Of a stretch of 64,000 nucleotides of DNA, positions 51,310-62,217 are shown one piece after another. The notes beneath the pieces were generated by a model, which was given only the letters and a program-made list of their open reading frames with translations, did no database searches and was not told the origin of the DNA. Source of the DNA: Haemaphysalis longicornis (taxonomy: Eukaryota > Arthropoda > Arachnida > Ixodida > Ixodidae); the NCBI GenBank assembly GCA_013339765.2, contig CM023454.1, positions 139,727,942 through 139,791,941 of the forward strand. The letters are read 5' to 3'. Made by a program: the position numbers and the translations under genes. Numbering within the stretch: the stretch's first letter is position 1; every line of letters begins with the position of its first letter.

Positions 51310-52494
51310 CCCTGCAGCTACCACTCATCTGTTTCGACTCCAGGATGGCATCCTTTACCGCCAGAATCTCCGTCCAGATGCCCCTGAGCCCCTGCTTGTT
51401 GTCCCTAACCACCTTCGTTTAGACATCCTCAAACAATTTCACGACCTACCTACGGCTGGTCACCTGGGTGTTTCCCGAACGTATGACCGTGTGCGTCGTC
51501 GATTTTTTTGGCCCGGCCTTTACCGTTCTGTCCAACGTTATGTGGCCACGTGTGACTTATGCCAACGCCGCAAGAAGCCCACCGCGTCACCACCTGGTCT
51601 CCTACAACCGTTAGACGTCCCACTGAGCCCTTTTATGGTGTTGGTGTTGATCTCCTCGGTCTGTTTCCGGTGTCTACCTCGGGCAACAAGTGGGTAGCAG
51701 TCGCCACCGATTACTTGACACGCTACGCCATTACCCGTGTTCTCCCCACCAGCGGCGCGTCCGACGTTGCCGATTTTCTTCTACGCGATGTAATTCTTCA
51801 TCATGAGGAACCTCGCCAGCTGCTTACTAATCGAGGCCGCTATTTATTGTCCCGAGTTGTTGAGGACCTTCTTCGTGCGTGCGAAAGACAACATTAGGTC
51901 ACCACTGCTTACCATCCGCAAACCAACGTCCTCACGGAGAGGCTCAACAGGACGCTTACAGACATGTTGTCGATGTACGTCTCCACCGACCATCGCACCT
52001 GGAACGTGGCGTTGCCTTACGTCACGTTTGCTTACAATTCATCCCGTCATGACCCTGCAGGCTCGTCTCCATTCTACTTGCTCTACGGCCGCGAGCCATC
52101 GTTGCCGCTTGACACCCTTTTATGGGCTTCTCAGCCCTCGACTGAGTATGCCCAAGTCGCCATCGCTCGTGCCGACCACGCTCGCCAAGTTGCCCGCTCT
52201 AACCTTCTCTCATCACAAGTCTCCCAAAAGGCGCGCTATGACTCCCGACGCCGAAAACTTTACTTCCCACAAGGATCACTTGTTCTGGTGTGGTCGCCGT
52301 CGCGCCGCGTGGGACTTTCTGAAAAACTCCTCTTTCCCTATTCTGGTCCTTACCGTGTCATCCAACAAGTCACCGATGTCACGTACGAAATAACACCGGC
52401 CATGCCATCGCCAACTTCCCACCGTTCAACAACGGACGTTGTTCAGGTAGCCCGCCTCAAACTGTACCACGGTACGCGACCCGCGTCTCTATAA
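51310..52494 (+). pseudogene. Gypsy-3 integrase
   Basis: After the LINE, DGILYRQNLRPD leads to the zinc domain (AGHLGVSRTYDRVRRRFFWPGLYRSV, then CDLCQRRKK) and the core: GVDLLGLFPVST (first Asp), LLTNRGRYLLSRVVEDLL, where the second catalytic Asp is replaced by Asn, and YHPQTNVLTERLNRTL (Glu). A stop at about 51,895 and a change of frame separate the core. Frame 51,964-52,494 carries the C-terminal part with FPYSGPYRVIQQVTDVTYEI and ends VARLKLYHGTRP. The Asp to Asn change alone would inactivate it. Confidence 0.88.
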
Positions 52495-52511
52495 TTAGCA
52501 CCGAGAAGGCG

Positions 52512-52530
52512 CTTTTAGCCGCGGGGGTTA
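52512..52530 (+). other. Gypsy-3 polypurine tract
   Basis: CTTTTAGCCGCGGGGGTTA immediately precedes the 3' LTR. Confidence 0.65.
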
Positions 52531-52752
52531 TGCTACGGTACGTGCATATGCTATGTACCACACTGGGACATGAGCCAGGTACTAGCCGAAACAAGATGAC
52601 GGTAGCGCACGCGGACTCGGAAAACGAGCTGGATGTCGAAGTAGAAGAGGATCTTGCGCCTGGCCTGTGGGGTGCTCTTGCGAGTGTAAATACACTGTGC
52701 GGATACCCCTTGCACCACTTGGCTACACGTCTTCCTTCACGTTACCATAACA
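52531..52752 (+). repeat. Gypsy-3 3' LTR
   Basis: TGCTACGGTACGTG...CCATAACA. Same length as the 5' LTR, visibly diverged. Confidence 0.9.
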
Positions 52753-54164
52753 ATATATATATCGTTGAGGGTACAAAATGTTGCTATAACCACACTCAAT
52801 TTTATATACACCTTGTTTTTTAACGCCATGGGTCATACGCGTTTGATAATTTTTTGGTGATTTGGGTTGCCCAGCACTGAAGAAGGCAGATACCTCTGTG
52901 GTAAGCGTTTGCAACCACCGATGCCTTATATATACAGCGTGATTTAGCTCCTTTGCAGCGCTTTGAAGAAACAGTTTTGACAACGAATTTGTTGGAACGT
53001 ATAAAAATTCAAAAAGTTGTCCTATAGAATCTTTTAAAACTTTGGTGCCCTTTCTAAGGCTTAGCCCACTGCGTGGTTCTGTTTTACAAACACGAGGAGT
53101 GTTCCGTAGGATATTCAGTGCGCCCCCCAACTATGCAAGTCCTGCCAACCTGAAACAAATGAAGGAAAAGCGAGTGCATAGGAAAGAACTAGAGTTGTTG
53201 AGCGTTTTCGACAAGAAATATTTGTTGTAAAAATTATACTGTCCCTCGGCAACATAAGTCAAAACAAATAAATGTTTCGACTACATCAAGACGTAAAAAC
53301 TTTGTTGTATCTCGGAAATACAATTCAAACCAAATAACGTTAAAAAGAATTCTTGTTTTATAGTTACTATTCGTGTGATAGATATTTAAAAATTTTACGG
53401 AAGTACCAAACATTCGCGCCTTTTTTTATGGCAGAAACACTTTCGGTGTGAACTTGAAGTAGTTATTGCTGTACACGTTATTATAGTTTTAGCACCTCAA
53501 GCATATTTCAGCTTCTTTGTTGTCATTGTATTTTGAATGTATAGCATTTCTAGGCAATATACATTGTTCTGCCTATGTCAATGAGCATAACGATGAAAGT
53601 TAAGTGGAGGTTAAATCTTTTTGTGCGATATTAGTTTTGTATATAAAATATAAACGCTATAATTTCAGAGCCTTCTCAAAGTAAGTTTTGGAAAACGTCT
53701 GTTTTCTGCGAACATACAACTTGTTTGTTTTGCACTGCAAAAGTTAGCAAGCTCACTTGTGTCCTTTTTATAATGTTTTACAGCTAAAATTTTAATGATT
53801 AGTTCGACTTCACTACAATAGCCCGGAAACATGGCGTACAAAAATTTCCTACGAAAGCTAAGACAGCGTTTCCCTCATCAGATCTTACCACAACAGTCTT
53901 ACGCGCAACTTTATTACAACGGTGTTCTGCAACGTAGGAAACCATGCTAGTTTTAAGATTAGGGGAACACAGGAGACGGTCAACAAAGCACACGGCCGGA
54001 GTTTTTGTTAGCACTGATGCCACGCTAAGAATTCTTGGAAAGCGGCGACAATGCCCCAGTCTGCACCATGATTGAAGTATCGGTACAACGAATGCCGTAG
54101 CGTAGGTTTCCATGCCAATAACTCGGGCCCGCGGGTTACTATAAAGGACAATATATAAGGGTCT
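52753..54164. other. (AT)5 flank and unassigned AT-rich stretch
   Basis: ATATATATAT at 52,753-52,762 is the right remnant of the AT tract that hosts the Gypsy elements. The rest, about 1.4 kb, has no gene or element I recognise. Confidence 0.55.
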
Positions 54165-54836
54165 CTATAAGGGATCGAAGCATTTCTAACTAACCGTTCT
54201 CAGTTCGTGCATGTCAATTATAAATCTTCCACGTATCTCAAAGTAACATCAGGTGTACCTCAAGGTTCAGTTCTTGGCCGCCTCCTGTTTCTAATATATA
54301 TTAACGACCTACTCCTCAGCGTATCCTGCAAAATCCGCATGTTTCGAGATGACTGTGTTATCTATCGGACAGTAACTAACACTCACGACCAAACTCTTCT
54401 CCAGAACGATCTTAACCACATTCAAGAATGGTGCGATAATTGGCTTTTGTCTCTTAACCCTAACAAATGCAAACTTATTACGTTTTCCCACCGTAAAAAT
54501 CCTTTCATTTTTTCCTAACATATCGCCAATTTCCCTGTACAGTCACAACCATCCTTCAAGTATATTGGTGTCACATTGCATTGCGATCTTACTTGGAATG
54601 CGCATATTACTAACGTCATTTCATCGGCAAATAAAACTCTGGGCTTCTTGATGCGTCACCTACGTCATGCACCAAAACATGTGAAATTGCTGGCATATCA
54701 GTCCCTCATCAGATCAAAACTCGAATATGCCTCCCCCGTATGGAACCCGCCCCAAGCATACCTCATTAACGACCTGGAATCTGTCGAAAATCGCGCCGTT
54801 CGATTCATTAATTCGCAGTACTCGTACGACATCAGC
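54165..54836 (+). pseudogene. CR1-like LINE RT, 5' segment of a split element (LINE-C)
   Basis: The sequence reads SFLTNRSQFVHVNYKSS, then VTSGVPQGSVLGRLLFLIYINDLL, FRDDCVIYRTV, LLSLNPNKCKLITFSHRK, YIGVTLHCDLTWNAHI and LIRSKLEYASPVWNPPQ...NRAVRFINSQYSYDIS. These are RT palm and thumb blocks of CR1-group elements in order. The catalytic FADD is FRDD here and a stop at about 54,518 splits two frames. It ends in the middle of the thumb-to-C-terminus region at about 54,836. The continuation is at 58,133. Confidence 0.85.
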
Positions 54837-55585
54837 GGCTCAAAGGGCATCCCTGTTTCATTCCTCGATGGATGTTGACCTGCTGGGCGCATTTCTGTCC
54901 TTCCCAAGTAAGGTGCACTCTATTGTCTTTATAGATTGCTATAAGGAACTGTACTAACTCGTCATCTAATCCCTGGAGTTTCAGCATTCTCCACAGCCGT
55001 TCTCTGTTTACGTTGTCATATGCCCCTTTAATGTCCAAGAACGTAATCTATAGTGGTCTATTCTGTGCTTTCGCAATTTCAATGCATTGCGTTATCACGA
55101 ACAGATTGTCATCCAGTCGCTGTCTTGTCTAAATCCATTCTGCAGTTCCCGAAGTATTTCATTTTCTTCCATCTATGCTTGAATTTCTGATTTTATCGCC
55201 TGCATTACGAATCTATACACCACTGACGTTACTGAGAGTGCTCTGTATGAATCAATACTGGCTTTGTCTCCTCTGCCTTTACATATTAAAGTCATCCTAC
55301 TTTCTAACCAGTCCTCTCGTATTTGTTTGGATTCTATCACCTTATCTATTGCCCTCATAAATGATTCTTACTTTTAGGTCCAAGTAGGTTTATCAGTTGC
55401 ATTGGTATTCCGTCTAGGCCCACTGTTGTCTGGGGGGAAACCTTTCGCTCTACTTTTTCCCAATTAAGGTTGCTCAAACTTATTTCCCTTTCCGCAGTCT
55501 TTTGTGGCGCTGATGTTACCGGAGCAGGTTTCCCTAACACTATTGTCCTAAACTTCTCACTAATCACTCGAAGAATATGCGCCAA
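54837..55585 (-). pseudogene. LINE-D RT, N-terminal half
   Basis: Minus frames: SNLNWEKVERKV..QTTVGLDGIPMQLINLLG (55,585-55,355), IREDWLESRMTLICKGRGDKASIDSYRALSVTSVVYRFVMQAI (55,358-55,173), then MDIKGAYDNVNRERLW (catalytic Asp block) and NIHRGMKQGCPLS (55,038-54,840). It ends where the YxDD block should follow. Frameshifts lie between the pieces. Confidence 0.85.
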
Positions 55586-55651
55586 CGCGTGCTCTCCGTC
55601 TAAAAGTTCCCCCTCCTCATCAATCAGGAATTTTTGATGGTTATTGTTTTT

Positions 55652-56916
55652 TTAGCTTAGTGATTTTACATGGTTCCAAAACTTCTTGGATGGGCTTTTG
55701 TCCTTCTTCCGTATTTCTGCCATCCATTGTTCGCTTTTCTGCTTGATCTTTGCTTGCACCATTTTCTGCACTTCTAGTTTTTTCCCACGGCAGACATCCC
55801 ACTTTTGCTTCACTACCTCCGGTTCCATACCAGTTTTTTTTGCTTCTCTGTGTTCTCTCGACGCCTTCCTTCGCTGGTCAATAGCCTCTTTTATTTCCTT
55901 ATTCCACCAGCTTCTCGGCTTTCTGCTCCCTTTCCATCGGTTTCGTTCCTTTGCTTCATTCATCTTACCCTTTATGAACGCAATCATTTCGTCGTAATCA
56001 CAGTGTTTGCCTGGGTATTTATTGATTTCATCTTCCAATTTATCAGCGATGATCTTTAACTGCTCATTACTCAAATTATTTCCTCCTATTGTACCTATTT
56101 CTGCATTTTTCCGGGTTGCTCCTCCAAAGTGCAAGCTTAACCGCTTGTGGTGGCTTCCTAAGCTGTCTGTTCCATTTTCATCTATCCTCATTTCCCGCAG
56201 CCTTCCGTATACTGTCTCGGATACTAAACTGTAGTCTATGCTCGACTGTCTGTTACCGCTTTCCCGCGTTATTTGTCCGTCACACTTGCTTTCCGTGTTT
56301 ACTATTACAAGCCGGTTTTCCTGGCATAGATCTATCACTAGAGAACCGTTGTGGTCTGTGTATCCATCCAAACCTTCTATGTGGGCATTCATATCTCCAA
56401 CTATGAATATTTCGCCCGAATCTTTGAAATCGTTTATATCTCTTTTCAAACAGTTTACCATTTCCTCATTTTCCTCCCTAGCACTACTTCCGGTCCACAG
56501 ATACACCACTCCTAATCATGTATTTTTCCCCTCTATGGTGCCTCTAACCCATAGATGCTCTTTACAACTTTCATGCACTCTATGCCAGTCGGTCCCTTGT
56601 TTAATGAGCATGCCAACACCTCCCCTTTCTTCATTCCTGTGGTCCTGTTGCAACCTTCGCAGACATAAATTTCTATGATAGGTGGGGCTTCTAGGTCCCG
56701 GAGGTGAGTCCGGGCTTAAGCGTACACGTCTATTCCTTCCCGTTCAAGTTGCTTTTGAATTTCCACCTGCTTATCTGGCTTTCTGCCTCCCTGCATATTT
56801 ATGTAGCTGATTAAATATTTATTGCATTTGTTTTTTTTCTTTCCGCTTACAAGGTCTGTTTTTGTCTTTTTCAGAATTGTTTGCTCCATTGTTTCCACTG
56901 AAATGGCTTCTGTCAA
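55652..56916 (-). pseudogene. LINE-D ORF2 endonuclease and linker
   Basis: Frame 56,916-56,716 gives YLISYINMQGGRKPDKQVEI (start of the endonuclease); a stop follows IDVYA. Frame 56,509-55,652 has IFIVGDMNAHIEGLDGY (GDxN), SSIDYSLVSE and DSLGSHHKRLSL, where the SDH motif has become GSH. A charged linker follows (RSWWNKEIKEAIDQRRKASREHREAKKTG), then KFWNHVKSLS leading to RT. The changed SDH motif and the stop mean the nuclease is inactive. Confidence 0.85.
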
Positions 56917-57028
56917 CGCTCTCAGTTACGTCCGTAGGTTCTCCGTTTAGCTCTCAGCGTTGAGTGTGCAAGTGTCTCTTGCTTCCCCTTCGTCTCCTAG
57001 TTCGCCTTCCTTGGCTGCGCGGGGCCCC

Positions 57029-57866
57029 TTAAAAAGCTACCGCTCTCCCACCTAAGCGCCACCCCACCTTGTTTCCTAGCCTGGGGCTGAAGTGAATCCC
57101 GTCCCACTGAAAATCTTGCAGATGTCCGATGCTGCCCACTACCCTGTTCACGTCTATCACTTCAAGCCCAAGTTCCCTGCCGCACCTAACGATCTCGCTG
57201 TTAGCAGCGAGTACTACCCGTTCGGTGTGCACGCCCTGCTTCATCACCGCCGGCACGGTGCAGACTGCAATGCGCACCTTTGGGGCCGTCACCCGCAGGT
57301 CCTTTACCCCCTTCGCTATCTCCTGGCCAAGTTTCCCTCCTCTCCCTTTAGAACATCGTTAAGCCCCGCGGCAATCACCACAAGGTTTCTACCTTTACTA
57401 GACAAGGCCAGCTGCCCCTTCACTGCAGTCATCACCGTCTGCATCGTTTGACCTGGGAAACACCCCACTTTCACACGCTTATCCCCCATTACCCTTTCCA
57501 CTATGGCAGCGCTGCTCCGCAATGATCCCCACGCTACCATCTGCCACGTGCCGCTCTTTACTGGTACCCGAGTTATCGACTGGTTTTGCTGTCCTATTTT
57601 GCAGCACGTGGGAGCAGCTGTTGCCTATTGTTTGCTTCCATCCCCGGTGTCACCTCGGCGCATGCCTCCGCTGCGCTGCATGGGCCGAGGTGGTCGTCAT
57701 TTGTTGGCGAAATCACGCTCATTTCTAGCTTCCTCTCAGCTGCTTCTAACTTTCCCTCAACGGCCCTCCGTACATCGCGTTCGTTACTTAGCGCTGCCTC
57801 CAGTTCTGCAACCCGCGTAGCTAACCCCGAGTTATCCGCTTCTACGCGTTCTAGCCGCGACACCAC
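57029..57866 (-). pseudogene. LINE-D ORF1: coiled coil and SGNH-hydrolase-like domain
   Basis: Frame 57,866-57,594 is heptad-rich (SRLERVEADNSGLATRVAELEAAL...KLEAAERKLEM), a likely coiled coil. Frame 57,540-57,316 has GSLRSSAAIVERVMGDKRVKVGCFPGQTM and NLVVIAAGLNDVL. Frame 57,292-57,029 has KVRIAVCTVPAV and DFQWDGIHFSPRLGNKVGWRL. GLND and DGIH correspond to blocks III and V (Asn; Asp-His) of SGNH esterases; block I should read GDS but reads GS, so the Asp is lost. Esterase domains are known in ORF1 of CR1-type LINEs, where they may act on lipids or membranes. Frameshifts near 57,304 and 57,570. Confidence 0.8.
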
Positions 57867-58132
57867 TACGCATAACCGACACGTACTTGCCCCTTCGTCT
57901 GCCTCGCCGCCATCCCGCTGAAACTCCTCTGAGTCTACGTGCCGGGGACCGCTACCACTACTGTACCAGCTTTCTACGCCTCATCTCGGCTGAAACCCCG
58001 ACACAACGAGGAAAAAACCGTGCAGGTAAATACTCAGCTTCGGCTGTCCTCCGCTGTCTCTGCCGTTTCGCTGTCCTTCACTGTAGAAACACGCTGTTGT
58101 CGGAGCACCAGAAAAGGACGTCCGAACAGGTC

Positions 58133-58528
58133 GACTGTGCACTGCGCCGTCGTATCGCCACCCTTTCCCTCTTTAATAATTTTTTTTCATTCTTCCCTCA
58201 ATGCAGCTCCTAACATCCTCCCCCCGACATACATTTCACACCGCACAAGCCATCCACTTCGAGTGTCCCGTTATCGCAACAAAACTGTCACTTTTTCCGC
58301 TTGTTTTTTTCCCCGCGCCATCAAGGATTAGAACGACCTTCCCTGCTCCTTTGTTTCAACCACCTGCCCATCATCCTTCATTGCAAATGTTACAAATCAC
58401 TTGTGCAGCTAAAATTATTGTGTTCAAATGTTTTCTTTTCCTGTGTATCCACCCCTTATGTAATACCCCCCAGTGGGGTCCTTAAGGAAATAAAAATGAA
58501 ATGAAATGAAATGAAATGAAATGAAATG
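58133..58528 (+). pseudogene. CR1-like LINE 3' end, continuation of LINE-C, with (AAATG)n tail
   Basis: Continues the C-terminal region: CALRRRIATLSLFNNFF, then PPTYISHRTSHPLRVSRYRNKTVTFSACFFPRAIKD, matching the 'RR...L.LfhkfF...SHPLKV....FSaSFFpRTI.DWN.LP' end of CR1 elements. The 3' UTR has TGTAATACCCCCCAGTGGGG and an AAATG repeat tail at 58,493-58,528. Confidence 0.85.
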
Positions 58529-60479
58529 TTGGCTCCTTGCGAGAAATCATACACTCATGGGAGGCATGCTTCAAAGATAGTAAGTAGAACGCACGCTCTA
58601 ACTTGGTTGTTCAGCCATCAAAACACACGGTGCCTCATTATAAAGTCTACACATTTATTAAACCAAGTCACAGGCATTGCAAAGGTCACGTACGCATTTG
58701 AATGCAAAGAACGCATCTGCACTAGCAGGTAATTGTACCAAAAAATTTGAGCTTTACTCCGCAAGCAGAAGGCTTTCATCACGGGCAACTTAAATTGGTT
58801 TCAAGCAACCATGTTTCGCACCATTCTTTCGAAAAAGTGCGTGCATACGCGCCCTGATTAAGGTCTGCACAGAGAAGAAACAAAGTTAGAAGAATTGGGA
58901 CAGCTGACGTACGTGTTGAGTGCAAACACCGCAGGTGCCGGAGCTGCAAAGCAGTTAGAAATGCGAGCTATTTGGAAATAAAAATAATAAAAAGAACCAC
59001 AAAATTTCCTTTGTAATGATCAAACGTAGCGCAGCAGAAACACACTGGACGGAAAGAATACACACGGGTGAGCGTCCCTTGTATTTCTGCTGCGCTACAT
59101 TTGATCTATATGAATTACCAACTAGCCCAGTGTTGAGCTTTACTTTAATAGTAATGACGCTACTTTTTGTCTTCTGAAATAGTGACAACGAACGCCGCTC
59201 CTATACTATTGTATGTACATAAGGTGAACTTAGCAGGAAAGAAGAAAATCGGGAACAGACATATGGGAAATATAAGTCAAGGGAAACTCTTAATTTCTCC
59301 TTTCTGCTACTAAACAAAGGCACAATTAAAACCACTGGTATATGTTGCTGGACGAGGCGTATCCTCCGGTTTCTGGCAACAGCAAACATCATAAACGTAT
59401 GGATGATGTTAGATAACACGTATAAAAACCTGGGGGAAAAGCTGCAAAAGCTAGATAAAAACAGAATACAGAAAAAAACAATTTGACTTATGACCTACTT
59501 CGGCCAAAGCGGAAATGGTAATCAATATACAGTGCTACAATATGGGCTCAATATATATACAGTACCTTTTCTAACTAATGAATCAAATTTATTTTAGAGA
59601 AGGCTGTATGCAAAAAAAAAACCTGAAATTGTGATTGGTGGTCACAATATACAATAGCTAATTTAGCATAAAAAAGTAGCACACAAAGTTTTTTTCGCAA
59701 ATAAATAGTGTTCGTACCTTCCTTCAAGGAAGGTGGTATATATCAGGGGGAATGGTGTCGTATTTATGTAGCAACAGAGCGAGGTTTTACGTTAGCTAAA
59801 CCAGCGGGATTGGGAACAAGACACCCGTACGGGAGGCGAAACGTCCTTTTTTAGATTTTAAGCATTCTCGGTGGCAAACAGTTTTTATTGTTGTACCTTC
59901 ATTACTGGAGAATGTAATAATATGGGGTCTCGCAGTGCACACGAGGACGGAAAAAGAGTTCAGTACAAAACAGCAGTATTTGTTAGGTTAGGTATGTTAT
60001 TAAAAATTAGTTGCGGCTTTTAAGAGCCTTACGCACGGCGTTTGCTATGTGAAATCCTAAATACTGAGTAAACTGACGATACGGAAACAAGGGAAGACAT
60101 CTTTGGTGCGGAAGTTATAGAAATACATTCAATTATTCTTTATGCCTGTTTTTGTAGCGTTAATATTGTCCCGAAGTCAAAGAAGACGCAGTTGTCTTAG
60201 AAAAAACAAGTTTATCGGGGCGAACTTGTGCTCCCCTAACAAGTAAAAAATACAGAGGCGGCGAGACAGGAGTCAAGAAAGTGGCGTTGCGTAGGATAGC
60301 GTCGTAAGTCGTTAGGGGGAAACAGTCTGCTTATCTGAATGAGATAGCCCATGCGGCATAAAAATAGAGAATGGAAGAGGCGCTTCGCTTGCGACACATA
60401 TAACAGAGCCGGGCGCAGCGGGGCAGTAAAAACAAACCATAAATAAACAAACCCATACATTATTCGCGGCAGTACTTCG
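58529..60479. other. Unassigned stretch containing one strong hairpin
   Basis: About 1.95 kb, AT-rich, without a recognisable gene or element apart from the inverted repeat at 59,018-59,106. Confidence 0.5.
59018..59106. ncRNA. Pre-miRNA-sized hairpin (candidate)
   Basis: Arms of 23 nt at 59,018-59,040 and 59,084-59,106 are complementary with one mismatch (GATCAAACGTAGCGCAGCAG against its mirrored partner, which has T at the eighth base). Pairing resumes inward after a single mismatch (ACA with TGT, then a two-base internal loop, then GGACG with CGTCC), giving roughly 31 paired positions and a terminal loop of about 20 nt. The pairing does not extend outward. Size, loop and few bulges fit a microRNA precursor; a tiny foldback element is the alternative. 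No known miRNA is recognised. Confidence 0.4.
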
Positions 60480-61129
60480 GGTTCGCGTTAAAATTCGGCA
60501 TCCGCGATCACGGCACGTGCTTCTTGCGTTTCTTCGAGGAACGCAATTGCAGCGCCCTTGTTTAAATGCTGGTACTCGTCGGTGAAATTAGTGACCAAAA
60601 CTTGAAATTGGCGTTGCCTAAGGTGCGCAATGCTTTTTGGACAGAGACACCCCGGCGGAGAAGCACCTTTTGGTCCCTCACTACGACAGCTACGACGTCA
60701 GGAACCGTATTGTTTTAGTAGACGCTGATCATCAAGCTTGCGCGGGGTTGGAGGGTGACATGATCGTCGGCGATCGTTACAGCAGCATGGTGTTCGGGGT
60801 GCGGTTCCGGCGTCATGCCGTGAACGGTACAAAATTTAATAAACTTGGCCTGTAGGCCAATTAAATTGCACCATTGTCCATCAAAAAGTGCGTTCCGGGA
60901 ATACGTCGCGGCAGCAGTTCGGCAAAATGTCGAAGGCCGCTGGGTACGTACGCACGAGGTGCACGTTCCACTTGGCGTCACGAGGTGGCCTCCTGCTGTG
61001 CGTATGCGCGAGGCCGCCCCATCTGGTTCTTCCTTCAGCTAAGACGCGAATGATCCGCTCATAACTGAGTAGTATTCTGTCGTGTCTATGAGGGCGACTA
61101 CATCAAAACCATCGATGGACAGCTGAACG
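60480..61129 (-). pseudogene. Gypsy-4 protease and pre-RT spacer
   Basis: The minus strand near 61,070-61,110 reads FDVVALIDTTEYYSVMSGSF. The retropepsin motif should be DTG but is DTT. About 450 nt downstream a frame reads FQVLVTNFTDEYQHLNKGAAIAFLEET and ends at a stop near 60,500, a segment normally found between protease and RT of this Gypsy group. The RT that should follow is absent. Confidence 0.75.
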
Positions 61130-62045
61130 TCACACGCCACCTTCCTCGAGTTCCGGGTGCGTCGTGGCGTCGTATCTGTTTGTACGTGCTGAAGGTAGGC
61201 CTTTATCCTTCGTCGTCTTCGTCGTATTCGCAGCAGCAGGTGCGGTCATGTCGGGTACGCGTCGCGCCGTTTTGGTGCCTTCGTGTTCACGAGTCACGTC
61301 AGGGTTTGACCGGGTCGTCGGGCTAAGGGCAAGGTCCTCACTGATCGGCTGCATCGTTGGAGTGTTTTCATTCTTCCGCGATCCCGAAGTTGCTGCTTTT
61401 ATTTTCCTCCACGTGGGCGGGGGCCTTCCACGTGAGAAGTCAGCAATGCTGCGGCGGTTCGGCGACTGGTATGGGTAGGACGACGGTGAAAGGTTGAAGC
61501 GGGCTGAACTTCGCCTACAGGCCAAGTCGTTTTTGTACAGGTATTTTTTGATCTCAGTAGAGAGCTGGCCTGGTGGGGGCGTGGCGCGTCCACTTAGAAC
61601 CCTCGCAAACCTAGCCTCTTGTAGGGGCATTGATGGTAGATGTGGTCGGCCTATCTGCAGTGGTAGCACAGCGGACTATTATCGCGGGTTCGCCATACGT
61701 CCGTCTTCCTCGGCGTCTGGTTTTGTCCGGGTGACAGTGGACGGTGGTACGGGGCTTCTTGACGATGGATTGAGCAGGTCAGGGTCCATGAACAGCCGCG
61801 GAGTAGGTGATCGCTTGTGGTTCGCGGGGTGTTTCCGACGGCGTAGAAGTCCCCAGTGCGAGTTGGATTTCTCGAATCATGTCAGTCCGGGAGGCGACTT
61901 GGGGTTGCGGCGTGGTTAGGAAAAGCTTCCTCAGTTCTTTGCGAACGACGGCGCAGATTGTTTCCCTCATGTCTTCGGTTCGGAAACCGGGGGTGTTGAC
62001 GGGGTTCGCCAAAAACGCGTTGAGTGGTCCATCGTATTGCCTCGA
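61130..62045 (-). pseudogene. Gypsy-4 Gag C-terminal region
   Basis: Frame 62,111-61,779 from about 62,045: DMRETICAVVRKELRKLF and MIREIQLALGTSTPSE, a conserved helical segment before the knuckle in one tick-type Gypsy Gag. Near 61,640-61,670 the minus strand encodes CYHCR..DHIYHQCPYK followed by RLGLRGF, a CCHC knuckle with a stop inside. The tail (61,669-61,130) is rich in Arg, Ser and Pro. Frames shift twice. Confidence 0.75.
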
Positions 62046-62217
62046 ACGCATGATGATGATGATGATGGTTGCATTTTTTTGCGCAAGGCCAGCTGGGGCA
62101 AAGAGCGTCACACAATGTATGCAACAAAAAACAGTGGTTACTAAAATGTGTAAGCCAGAATAACAGTAAAGTCAACTAAAACCAATGGAGATGACTGGTG
62201 TATAAGGCCAGTGCTGA

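Larger units (their letters stand above)
44384..52752 (+). mobile_element. Old Ty3/Gypsy element with a nested LINE (Gypsy-3)
   Basis: Two 222 bp LTRs (44,384-44,605 and 52,531-52,752) with TG...CA ends differ at roughly 25 or more sites (about 12%). Between them in order: Gag, knuckle, protease, RT up to the YLDD motif, then a LINE insertion (47,311-51,309), then integrase from its zinc domain to the C-terminus. The second half of RT and all of RNase H are missing, so the LINE insertion is accompanied by a deletion of several hundred bp. All frames carry stops. The right flank starts with AT repeats. Confidence 0.9.
54837..58132 (-). mobile_element. LINE with esterase-type ORF1, inserted in LINE-C (LINE-D)
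   Basis: Minus strand, from 58,132: coiled-coil region (57,866-57,594), SGNH-like domain (57,540-57,029), ORF2 endonuclease (56,916-55,652) and RT (55,585-54,840). The RT stops right after the GMKQGCPLS block, so the 3' half of RT and the 3' UTR are missing, while the 5' end is retained. LINE-C sequence resumes directly on both sides. The clade is not determined. Confidence 0.8.
60480..62045 (-). mobile_element. Decayed Gypsy gag-protease segment (Gypsy-4)
   Basis: Minus strand, from 62,045: Gag C-terminal part (62,045 to about 61,780), a knuckle region near 61,650, a basic tail, a protease near 61,100 and a spacer (60,620-60,490). RT and LTRs are not found. The LINE-I copy 3 tail abuts it at 62,046, so the upstream part of Gag was displaced by that insertion and lies beyond the window. 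Confidence 0.75.

Noticed and set aside
44384..52752. Exact target-site duplications for Gypsy-1, -2 and -3
   Set aside because: All flanks are AT repeats, so matching AT bases on both sides carry no information.
53799..54113. 104-codon minus frame
   Set aside because: No similarity recognised and no supporting context; treated as chance.
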